From Lachnospiraceae bacterium (GTDB taxonomy: Bacteria > Bacillota > Clostridia > Lachnospirales > Lachnospiraceae), in the NCBI GenBank assembly GCA_004558185.1, contig SFDP01000041.1, positions 1 through 39,142 on the forward strand: DNA of 39,142 nucleotides, read 5' to 3'. Positions 14,725-21,518 of this stretch are shown here, piece after piece; within the stretch, counting starts at the first letter, position 1, and each line of letters starts with the position of its first letter. The notes beneath the pieces were generated by a model. The model was not told the origin of the DNA. It saw only the letters and a list, made by a program, of their open reading frames with translations, and ran no database searches. The translations under genes were made by a program, and so were the position numbers.

Positions 14725-16116
14725 TTACCTGATACATAAGCTGTCCGACATGGTACAGCGTCTTCTCTTGGTAAAGGTCTGTGCACTGGTTAAGCCCTCC
14801 CCCGTTCGAGAGGCAATGGTGAAGGTACAATAGCCTTCTCCTCCGAAGCCCAAAGCCGCATAGCTGGGACCGTTTTTCACCAAAATAGCGGTGTCCAGAG
14901 CCTTGGCATATTCTGTTATATGATCCACATTCTTGGAATGGATATGAGCCGAATGGCGATTGCCATGCTCCAGCCAGAGCGCCGTTTCCACTCCTTCATG
15001 AAAATCCTTTACCCGAACCATTCCCAGAATAGGCATCATTAATTCTTCGGAAATCAGGGGATGTTCCTTTTCCCCTTCAAAAACGATACAGCGCACATCT
15101 GCTCCTGCTTCTACACCAACCATAGCCAGCAGGTCTTTTGCACTCCTGCCTACACATTGGCGGTTCAATGTACCCTTAGGGGTAAGTACGGTATCTGCCA
15201 ATCTTTGAATTACTTCCTTATCTGCAAGATACCCTCCGTTCTCCGCAATGATATAATGCATCAGCTCATCTGCAATGCTGTCTACGGCAACTATCTCTTT
15301 TTCAGCAATACAGGGCAGGTTATTATCAAAGGTACAGCCGTTAATAATATCCTGAGCTGCCTTTCGTAAATCTGCCGTTTCATCTACCAGAACCGGCGGA
15401 TTGCCTGCTCCTGCTCCAATAGCCCTTTTCCCTGAGGAAAGTACGGCAGTTACTACTCCCGGTCCTCCTGTAGCCACCAGAAGGTGGATTGCAGGATGCT
15501 TCATCATCACTGCACTGCTGTCCAGAGTAGGTTCCTCTACTGTTACCGCTATATTATCCGGCCCTCCTGCTTCCAGAGATGCCTCGTTAATCATGTTGAT
15601 CGTGAAAATGGTCGTCTTTTTGGCATTGGGGTGGGGATTAAAGACCACCGTATTTCCTCCTGCCAGCATTCCGATACAGTTGCAGATAACCGTTTCGGAT
15701 GGATTAGTAGCCGGTGTAATTGCTCCGATTACCCCAAAAGGACCCATTTCCACCAGGGTTAAGCCTCTGTCACCGGACCAGGCAATGGTGCTGATATCCT
15801 CTGTCCCCGGGGTTTTTTCTGCGGTGAGATGATGCTTGAGGATTTTATCTCCTACATTTCCCATTCCGGTTTCATTTACCCCCATATTGGCTAAAAGCTC
15901 AGCATTCCGATGTACCTTTTCTCGTATAACAGAAATAATTTTTTCCCGTTGGTCTAAAGTCATCAGGCGTACCTTCTTCTGCGCTTCAATAGAAGCAGCA
16001 ATGGCATCGTTCATGTCTTTAAACACACCATGCATACCGGTAACCTCTCCGGTAATCTGCATATTGGCCATGACCTTTTGTACAATGGTCTGAACCAGTC
16101 GTTCATCTACAGACAC
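14725..16116 (-). CDS. pduP: CoA-acylating propionaldehyde dehydrogenase with N-terminal tag
   Basis: Oxidises propionaldehyde to propionyl-CoA with NAD inside the microcompartment. The 463-residue length is typical of PduP/EutE. Catalytic Cys269 is in TFDNNLPCIAEKEIV. Cofactor-binding segments ITPATNPSETV and GAGAGNPPVLVDE are conserved, and the family-typical end SAQTFTKRRRCTM is present. The start is GTG at 16116, preceded by AAAGGAGGTAATCAA. The first 20 residues (DERLVQTIVQKVMANMQ) are an amphipathic encapsulation peptide. It overlaps the upstream GlcG-like gene by 10 bases, so the two are translationally coupled. Confidence 0.96.
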   Translation of the reverse strand: MSVDERLVQTIVQKVMANMQITGEVTGMHGVFKDMNDAIAASIEAQKKVRLMTLDQREKIISVIREKVHRNAELLANMGVNETGMGNVGDKILKHHLTAEKTPGTEDISTIAWSGDRGLTLVEMGPFGVIGAITPATNPSETVICNCIGMLAGGNTVVFNPHPNAKKTTIFTINMINEASLEAGGPDNIAVTVEEPTLDSSAVMMKHPAIHLLVATGGPGVVTAVLSSGKRAIGAGAGNPPVLVDETADLRKAAQDIINGCTFDNNLPCIAEKEIVAVDSIADELMHYIIAENGGYLADKEVIQRLADTVLTPKGTLNRQCVGRSAKDLLAMVGVEAGADVRCIVFEGEKEHPLISEELMMPILGMVRVKDFHEGVETALWLEHGNRHSAHIHSKNVDHITEYAKALDTAILVKNGPSYAALGFGGEGYCTFTIASRTGEGLTSAQTFTKRRRCTMSDSLCIR

Positions 16117-16586
16117 TTGATTACCTCCTTTAATGCGGAGCTCCCATAGGCCGCCAGTTCCGTATCCTCACCGGCACTGCCTCCCGAAACAGCAAGGGCA
16201 CCAATCATGGTCTTTCCCACCATCAGGGGCTCTCCGCCTCCTAATATCATCACTTTTCCATTATTAGAAAATTGCAGCCCATACAATTCTCCACCGGGCT
16301 GACACAGTCTGGATAATTGGCTTGTAGCCATCTGAAAGGCTGTGGCGGTATAGGCCTTGTTCACTGCCACATCAAAGCTGCCGTGATAGGCTTTGTCCAT
16401 ACAGTGAACGGCTACAGGTCTTCCCGAAGCATCGGAAACCGCAATCACTACTGCCAGTCCCATCTCCCTTGCCTTCTCTTCAACAGCTTCAATCAGCTTA
16501 ACAGCCAGTCTCAGAGACATCACCTCTTTTACAATTGCTCGCCCCACCAGTTCCTCCGTCAGCTTTTCCAGTCTGCTTTCTTTCAT
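16107..16586 (-). CDS. GlcG/HbpS/PduO-C-like protein
   Basis: A 159-residue protein of the heme-degradation/cobalamin-adenosyltransferase C-terminal family (GlcG, HbpS, PduO-C). Features: LAVKLIEAVEEKAREMGLAVVIAVSDASG, NKAYTATAFQM, and the glycine-rich GGGEPLMVGKTMIGALAVSGGSAGED. It is not an ATP:corrinoid adenosyltransferase, since that domain is missing, in line with a B12-independent pathway. The N-terminal 18 residues (MKESRLEKLTEELVGRAI) form an amphipathic helix that may be an encapsulation peptide. It lies 2 bases after the aldolase gene and overlaps the aldehyde dehydrogenase gene. Family members bind heme or small ligands; the role in the shell is not known. Confidence 0.88.
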   Translation of the reverse strand: MKESRLEKLTEELVGRAIVKEVMSLRLAVKLIEAVEEKAREMGLAVVIAVSDASGRPVAVHCMDKAYHGSFDVAVNKAYTATAFQMATSQLSRLCQPGGELYGLQFSNNGKVMILGGGEPLMVGKTMIGALAVSGGSAGEDTELAAYGSSALKEVIKCL

Positions 16587-16588
16587 GT

Positions 16589-17389
16589 TTATTTCCCCAA
16601 CTGCTCCAAAACCTTCCTGGTAATTGCTGCTACCAGTTCCTGGCTGTCCTCGGATTTATGGCTGGTACCGCAGCTTCCTCCGCAGTTATGGCAGTTTTCT
16701 CTGCCCTTGTTTTGGCAAAGATCTGCAGGGTGCCGCCCCGGGAGTCCCATCTTTCTTCTGATTTCATACAGCTTCTCAATCTGTTCTTTGTCAAATTCTT
16801 TCGGTCCGCCCAGCATTTTTGCCTTGTACAGCAATTCCGCATAGAACTCTACCGATTCCATTTTCATATATGCAGCCATCAAATCTGTGGACCAGGTCAA
16901 CGCTCCATGACTTTCCAAAAGGACTGCATCAAAATGCTCCAGATAAGGCTCTACCGCATCCGGTATTTCCATAGTAGACGGAGTTCCGTAAGGAGCAATA
17001 GGCACACAGCCCAATGCAATGACTGCTTCCGGCATAATAGGCTGGGTCAAGGGTATTCCGGCAATGGCAAAGCTGGTAGCAAAGGTGGGATGTGCATGAA
17101 CAACAGCACCTACATCAGGTCTTTTCGCATATACTCTCATGTGCATTTTGATCTCTGAAGAAGGCTTGAAGCCCTTGTTTGCCTGAATCACATTGCCCTG
17201 TGCATCTACCTTACAGATAAATTCAGGTGTCATAAACCCTTTGGATACTCCAGTAGGAGTGCACAGAAATTCGTTGTCATTCAGCTTAACGGAAATGTTA
17301 CCATCGTTGGCCGCTACCATGTTGCGATCGTAGATTCTTTTCCCTACGTCACAAATCATTTTTTTGATTTCATATTCGTTTGGTGCCAT
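16589..17389 (-). CDS. fucA: Class II L-fuculose/rhamnulose-1-phosphate aldolase with encapsulation tail
   Basis: Splits L-fuculose-1-phosphate (or the rhamnulose ester) into dihydroxyacetone phosphate and L-lactaldehyde. Residues 1-215 are the zinc aldolase: Glu79 in KPSSEIKMH, zinc ligands His98 and His100 (VVHAHPT) and His161 (ESHGAL). A C-terminal extension of about 45 residues is absent from free-living FucA. It has a Cys-rich linker (Cys225, Cys233, Cys236, Cys240, His244) and ends in an amphipathic encapsulation peptide (SQELVAAITRKVLEQLGK). Aldolase encapsulation is a hallmark of GRM5 compartments. AAAAGGAG precedes the ATG. Confidence 0.94.
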   Translation of the reverse strand: MAPNEYEIKKMICDVGKRIYDRNMVAANDGNISVKLNDNEFLCTPTGVSKGFMTPEFICKVDAQGNVIQANKGFKPSSEIKMHMRVYAKRPDVGAVVHAHPTFATSFAIAGIPLTQPIMPEAVIALGCVPIAPYGTPSTMEIPDAVEPYLEHFDAVLLESHGALTWSTDLMAAYMKMESVEFYAELLYKAKMLGGPKEFDKEQIEKLYEIRRKMGLPGRHPADLCQNKGRENCHNCGGSCGTSHKSEDSQELVAAITRKVLEQLGK

Positions 17390-17521
17390 GTTTCATTCTC
17401 CTTTTCATGTATGTTTCTGTTCAGAAGTCATCTGCCAATACCAAATGAGTATCAGTACCCTGCCCCCTGACCATTGTTACCTCTGATTCGCTACTACGAT
17501 ACATCGAATAATAAGCAGTGA

Positions 17522-17597
17522 TGTTGTACACAAGCGGCTTGGCCGCTTAACACTTATACATCCAAAGCAGTAAATACTTCCGACTGTTCTGAAATAC
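17522..17597 (-). repeat. Intergenic repeat, copy B, with GC-rich hairpin
   Basis: Partner of the repeat at 7917-7993. On plus it has GTACACAAG and AGTAAATACTTCCGACTG. It also carries a hairpin AAGCGGC-TTG-GCCGCTT (17532-17548). It begins right after the PduU-like stop codon and lies in the 207-base gap before the aldolase gene. It could be an RNA processing or stability element. Confidence 0.5.
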
Positions 17598-17950
17598 TAA
17601 GTTCTGCTGATGGAACAAACGGTATAGCCAAGAGTCTGCTCCACATACTGCAAAATGGCCTGCATAGACGCTTCTACCTGTGATACCGTTCCGGTCACTA
17701 CGACCGAGCCCGAGAACCAATCTACAAAGCCCAGCTCTACACCTGCCGACTTAATTCCGATATCTGCCATGATAATGGCTGTTTCCACAGGACTGACCGT
17801 AAGAATCCCTATGGCAGACCCGGCGCACTCCATCCGAAGATTAAGTCCCAGCTTTTCATATAAAACAGGATCCGGATTGGCAATTATGTGAGCCAGAGTG
17901 ATCTGCCTTCCGGGAACCAGTTCCTGTATAATTCTCTGCTTATTCTCCAT
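17597..17950 (-). CDS. pduU: PduU-like circularly permuted BMC-H shell protein
   Basis: A 117-residue shell hexamer, first gene of the operon. The N-terminal RIIQELVPGRQITLAHIIANP is diagnostic of the PduU/EutS class, whose N-terminal strands build a beta-barrel that plugs one face of the pore. The permuted BMC fold follows (AIGILTVSPVETAIIMADIGIKSAGVELGFVD, GSVVVTGTVSQVEASMQAIL). GAGG lies upstream of the ATG. The leader from the predicted start of transcription is about 70 bases. A minor shell component, possibly a docking face, by analogy with PduU. Confidence 0.95.
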   Translation of the reverse strand: MENKQRIIQELVPGRQITLAHIIANPDPVLYEKLGLNLRMECAGSAIGILTVSPVETAIIMADIGIKSAGVELGFVDWFSGSVVVTGTVSQVEASMQAILQYVEQTLGYTVCSISRT

Positions 17951-18026
17951 CGTTTCTTTCCTCTGCTGGCTAAGTCCTTCGCCTTCTTTGATTCCGATAG
18001 AAGTATGTGGACTTTTTGATAGCTTG

Positions 18027-18055
18027 ATTATAAACCTTTGTTAAATTTAAGTCAA
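18027..18055 (-). promoter_or_regulatory. Main sigma-A promoter of the microcompartment operon
   Basis: On the minus strand TTGACT (18055-18050) and TATAAT (18032-18027) are 17 bases apart, about 75 bases before the PduU-like start. The hexamers are near consensus, so the operon may be chiefly repressed, or boosted by binding at the upstream A-rich repeats. Confidence 0.8.
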
Positions 18056-18068
18056 CACAAAACAACAC

Positions 18069-18114
18069 TTTTTATTTGATTTTATGCGTGTTTTATCCTT
18101 TATTTTTTATTTGA
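18069..18114. promoter_or_regulatory. Direct A-rich repeats upstream of the operon promoter
   Basis: TCAAATAAAAA occurs twice on the minus strand (18079-18069 and 18114-18104), 35 bases apart and about 15 and 50 bases upstream of the -35 hexamer. A matching CAAATAAAAA lies in the fucI/araC promoter region at 31519. The rest of the 17951-18261 gap is very AT-rich and holds only this and the two divergent promoters. Confidence 0.5.
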
Positions 18115-18190
18115 ATGTGGTTTTTAGTTTTATTATATTTGTTTTTATTGGTTTTTGTTTGTTTTGTTGTTTATTCTGTAGATTTTCTTA

Positions 18191-18219
18191 TTGGCTATTT
18201 TCCCTGATTGGGCTATACT
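18191..18219 (+). promoter_or_regulatory. Sigma-A promoter for the PHP gene
   Basis: TTGGCT (18191-18196) and TATACT (18214-18219) with a 17-base spacer, about 43 bases upstream of the ATG. Divergent from the microcompartment promoter. Confidence 0.6.
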
Positions 18220-18261
18220 AAGAAAAAGAGCTGCTAATACTCAGAAGTTGAGGAGCATTTA

Positions 18262-18987
18262 ATGAATATTTATCCTGTTTACTTTGATTTACATACACAC
18301 ACCATCAGCAGCGGTCATGGTTCAACGGATACCTTAACGGATTTGGCCAGAGCCGCAGCCCAAAGAGGACTGAGTGGTCTTGGTATATCTGACCACGGCC
18401 CTGCCACTGTCGGTTCTGCAAATGAATCCTATTTCCGCAATCTGACCTTTGCCGGTAAAGAGCGCTTCGGTGTGAGACTCCTGTATGGTGTGGAACTGAA
18501 TATTTTGAATGAGCAGGGAGCTGTAGATTTGAAAGACGAGCTTCTGTCTTCTCTCGATTATGCCATTATCAGTATCCACCCTCCCATTTTCACCCCCTGG
18601 GCTCATAAAGATTTGACCGATGCTTATCTTGCTGCCATGAATCATCCCAAGGTGCGGTTTTTAGGTCATATTGACGACGCCCGTTTCCCTTCAGACTTCC
18701 ATCGGCTGTTAAGAGCGGCAAAAGAAAGAGGAATATATCCCGAAATTAATAACGGCTCCTTAGCGCCCGATGCCTATCGGGTAGGCGGATCCGTCAATTG
18801 TCTACGGATTTTGGAAATTTGCAAACAGATTCAGCTTCCGGTGCTTCTTTCCAGCGACAGTCACGGCAGAGCAAATGTAGGCAATATGGAATATATTTTT
18901 CCTTTGCTTGACGCCTGTGATTTTCCGCCAGAGCTGGTCTTAAACTGCAATCCCGATGTATTCAGCCTTTTAAACCGAGGCGAGTGA
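18262..18987 (+). CDS. PHP-domain metal-dependent phosphatase (YcdX type)
   Basis: A 241-residue PHP hydrolase with the trinuclear metal ligand set of the YcdX subfamily: DLHTHTISSGHGST, ISDHGP, YGVELNIL, SIHPP, LGHIDDARF, EINNGS and SSDSHG. Enzymes of this group hydrolyse phosphate esters; the substrate here is unknown. GAGG precedes the ATG. It is transcribed alone between its own promoter and a bidirectional terminator, divergent from the shell operon. It may be an unrelated housekeeping neighbour; a role in clearing sugar-phosphate stress is only a guess. Confidence 0.88.
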   Translation: MNIYPVYFDLHTHTISSGHGSTDTLTDLARAAAQRGLSGLGISDHGPATVGSANESYFRNLTFAGKERFGVRLLYGVELNILNEQGAVDLKDELLSSLDYAIISIHPPIFTPWAHKDLTDAYLAAMNHPKVRFLGHIDDARFPSDFHRLLRAAKERGIYPEINNGSLAPDAYRVGGSVNCLRILEICKQIQLPVLLSSDSHGRANVGNMEYIFPLLDACDFPPELVLNCNPDVFSLLNRGE

Positions 18988-18995
18988 ACTCTATT

Positions 18996-19025
18996 AAAAA
19001 AGTCCTGCTTTTCACAGGACTTTTT
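18996..19025. terminator. Bidirectional intrinsic terminator
   Basis: AAAAAGTCCTG and CAGGACTTTTT form a stem around a short loop, with A and T runs on both sides. It serves the PHP gene on plus and the chemoreceptor gene on minus. Confidence 0.85.
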
Positions 19026-19036
19026 CTACAGTCTGG

Positions 19037-19061
19037 ATCAAGTGTGGTCAGTACACTTGAT
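19037..19061. repeat. Inverted repeat after the chemoreceptor gene
   Basis: ATCAAGTGT and ACACTTGAT form a perfect 9-base stem with a 7-base loop. No T run follows. It may reinforce the neighbouring terminator. It resembles the sequence at 8875-8890 upstream of the DeoR gene. Confidence 0.4.
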
Positions 19062-19074
19062 TCTTATTCCTTTC

Positions 19075-21063
19075 TTACTCCAGACGGAATCTGGAAATCA
19101 ATGAGCCCAGACTCTCTGCCTGTGCCGACAGCTCCTCACTGGTAGCTGAGCCTTCCTGTGCTGAAGCAGAATTGCTTTCCACCACTTGGGAAATCTGCTG
19201 TACACTCATTTCAATATCATTGATAACAGCCGCCTGCTTATTGGAGGATTCCTGTACATTCTCCATGGAGTCCATGATTTCCTGTATTCCTTCAATGACC
19301 TTATTCAGGTATGCAGCAGTATCCTTCGTAATTACCCCACCTGAGTTTACTACCTCTATAGAGGTTCCGATCAACTCACGGGTATCCACTGCCGATTTGG
19401 AGCTCTGTTCCGCCAGCTTCCTTATCTGGTCTGCCACAACCGAAAAGCCTTTCCCTGCCTCTCCGGCTCTGGCTGCTTCTATCGCCGCATTTAACGAAAG
19501 CAAATTGGTTTCGGAAGCTATCTCTTCAATATTCTCAATGATATGGCTGATTTGATTAGAGGATTCCTCTATTTTTTCCATGGCAGCGCTTAATTCTTCC
19601 ATCTTCTGCTGCCCTATTCGGGCTTCCTCTACTACTTTGGAAGCACGTTCATAAACCTGATTGGTAGCGGTATTATTCTTTTCCACATGGCCGGATACGT
19701 CTGTAATATTTGCCAACAGCTCTTCCACACTTCCAGCCTGATCCGTAGCTCCTTCCGCCAGGCTCTGTGCACTTTCTGCCATTTGCAGTGCACCTGCCTC
19801 CACCTGACGGGAACCCTCATTAATCTCACTAAGTGTTTCTTTAAGCCTGGTGTTAAGCTGGCGCATGGACAGCAAAAGCTGCTTAAAGTCTCCCACATAA
19901 GCATCATCGCCAATCCTAGTATGAACCGTGAAATCCCCCTTTGACATTTCCATAAGGAGATAATCTATGTCACTGATAATCGTATTCATCTGATTAACGA
20001 TTAATTTCGTTGACTCTGCCAACCAGAGTATCTCATCATCAGTATCAATTTCCTCCACAGGCGCACTAAGATTACCCTCTGCCAGCAGATGCAGCCGTTT
20101 TGCACAGATTTCGATGGGATTAGTGATCTTATTCCCAATCTTTTTCGCTATTGCAGTAGCCAGCAGCATCATAAGTGCCATTAAAATAAGGGTAACAAAC
20201 ATACTCAAAAACAGGGTATTATTATAGTCTGAATAAGGAACGGATATGGCCATGCTCCAGGAATTCATCTCCACCGGAACGTAGGCAATCAGTCTCCACT
20301 CACCGGTATCTGCATCCCTATAGGAGCCATAACCACTTCCCTGATTAACCATATCCTGCTCATAACGAGCGTGCTTGCTCCATTTTCCACTGGCCTCAGC
20401 CGCCTGGATTTTGTTTGATGAGGTAAGAACCGCCTCACTATTCGTGTGGGCAACCATGTTTCCTTTGGAATCCAGCATATAGGCATATCCTCCTTCACCC
20501 ACTGCCAGATCCGACATAATGTCACATAATTCCTCTCCATCTATAACCGCTGTTACCGTTCCCACTATCTTAGTATCTCTCAGTCCCTTATCCCATAACG
20601 GAGTACAGACCACGATAACAAAGCGTCCGGCTGAAGTATCATACTGCGGATCACTGATTACGGTTTCTCCTTCCATGGCCATAAGATGCAGGGTTGCATC
20701 ATACTCCATCTTCCATGGCGACATATCATCGCCATCAGCATCACGCAGGATCCATTTCAGCCAATTATACTTTTTCTGAAATCCATCCAGTATTTCCTCT
20801 TTACTCGCCCAACTGCTCTCACTGCTCGACAGCCGGGCTATGGTACCGGCAACCTCTACTACCGACATAGCCCCTGTAAGCTCCTTGGAAACTGCCTGTG
20901 TGGCAAACTCGGCTATTACCGGCAGATTACGCGAAAGAGTAGCCTGTACCCCTACCAGATTCAGGACACTTCCGCATATCCCCAGCACCAGAATTGCTCC
21001 TGCCATCAGGATCATAACCGGTCTTTCTACCTTTTTCCTGATAGACGTTTTGATTGTTTTCAA
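19075..21063 (-). CDS. Methyl-accepting chemotaxis protein with extracellular sensor
   Basis: A 662-residue chemoreceptor. Start chosen at TTG 21063 because GGAGGGGGAAAG lies directly upstream; the in-frame ATG at 21132 has none. Membrane segments are about residues 16-37 and 283-306. The segment between them (38-282) resembles a double-Cache sensor domain (GYAYMLDSKGNMVAHTN, WRLIAYVPVEMNSWSMAISV). A HAMP domain follows (307-360), then a long coiled coil with the signalling tip SLNAAIEAARAGEAGKGF. It implies a motile or chemotactic host. It has its own promoter but follows the ParA pair, so co-transcription with the fucose genes is possible. The ligand is unknown; a sugar or fermentation product is plausible. 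Confidence 0.94.
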   Translation of the reverse strand: MKTIKTSIRKKVERPVMILMAGAILVLGICGSVLNLVGVQATLSRNLPVIAEFATQAVSKELTGAMSVVEVAGTIARLSSSESSWASKEEILDGFQKKYNWLKWILRDADGDDMSPWKMEYDATLHLMAMEGETVISDPQYDTSAGRFVIVVCTPLWDKGLRDTKIVGTVTAVIDGEELCDIMSDLAVGEGGYAYMLDSKGNMVAHTNSEAVLTSSNKIQAAEASGKWSKHARYEQDMVNQGSGYGSYRDADTGEWRLIAYVPVEMNSWSMAISVPYSDYNNTLFLSMFVTLILMALMMLLATAIAKKIGNKITNPIEICAKRLHLLAEGNLSAPVEEIDTDDEILWLAESTKLIVNQMNTIISDIDYLLMEMSKGDFTVHTRIGDDAYVGDFKQLLLSMRQLNTRLKETLSEINEGSRQVEAGALQMAESAQSLAEGATDQAGSVEELLANITDVSGHVEKNNTATNQVYERASKVVEEARIGQQKMEELSAAMEKIEESSNQISHIIENIEEIASETNLLSLNAAIEAARAGEAGKGFSVVADQIRKLAEQSSKSAVDTRELIGTSIEVVNSGGVITKDTAAYLNKVIEGIQEIMDSMENVQESSNKQAAVINDIEMSVQQISQVVESNSASAQEGSATSEELSAQAESLGSLISRFRLE

Positions 21064-21181
21064 CTTTCCCCCTCCTTCTCTTTTGTAACTATATCCGAGC
21101 CGAACACACCATATGGCAATTACCTGCCTCAATGTAGCAGAAGCTTATTATTCAGTGATATCAGTGACTCGAATCCTGTCC

Positions 21182-21210
21182 ATTATATCACTTAATTCGA
21201 CTTCTCACAA
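21182..21210 (-). promoter_or_regulatory. Sigma-A promoter for the chemoreceptor gene
   Basis: TTGTGA (21210-21205) and TATAAT (21187-21182) with a 17-base spacer on the minus strand, about 120 bases before the TTG start. Confidence 0.6.
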
Positions 21211-21266
21211 TACAGAAGATAGTTTATCGCACAATTCTCTTTATTTTTTAAAATAGTGCGAAAAAA

Positions 21267-21518
21267 TTAGAAGAAATATACCGGCATGGCATCCCCTATG
21301 CCAAAGGTTTCCCCCGGCATGGCATCCCGGTCAAGTATCTGGGTGCTTTTTTGGTACACTATTTTATCCATAGTCTGCCTGGATGCTGCCCCGATCACTC
21401 CTGAAACGGCTGCCCTTGCCTTTCCTCTGGGTGCCGCTTTCTTAGCCGCAGCTTCCTGAGAAGCTGTCTGCGCTGCCGCCTTTGATGCTCTTGCCATACT
21501 TCCCTTACCTACTGCCAT
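21267..21518 (-). CDS. Small basic Ala-rich protein, candidate ParA partner
   Basis: An 83-residue protein I do not recognise by family. Residues 1-45 are rich in Ala, Lys and Arg (MARASKAAAQTASQEAAAKK, PRGKARAAVSG), as in the ParA-stimulating N-termini of ParB, McdB-like and similar partners. The second half is mixed and ends with a repeated motif, RDAMPGETFGI then GDAMPVYFF, encoded by two copies of a 15-base direct repeat 33 bases apart. The ATG at 21518 overlaps the end of parA by 14 bases and uses AAAGGAGG inside parA, so the two are translationally coupled. That coupling, size and charge suggest a ParA cargo adaptor. Function is inference. Confidence 0.7.
   Translation of the reverse strand: MAVGKGSMARASKAAAQTASQEAAAKKAAPRGKARAAVSGVIGAASRQTMDKIVYQKSTQILDRDAMPGETFGIGDAMPVYFF
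21281..21328 (+). repeat. 15-bp direct repeat inside the small ParA-linked gene
   Basis: CCGGCATGGCATCCC occurs at 21281-21295 and 21314-21328, period 33 bases (11 codons), encoding the repeated DAMP motif of the C-terminus. Confidence 0.85.

Noticed and set aside
16107..16586. PduO-type ATP:corrinoid adenosyltransferase
   Set aside because: Only the GlcG/PduO C-terminal type fold is present, with no adenosyltransferase domain, and the pathway uses a B12-independent dehydratase.
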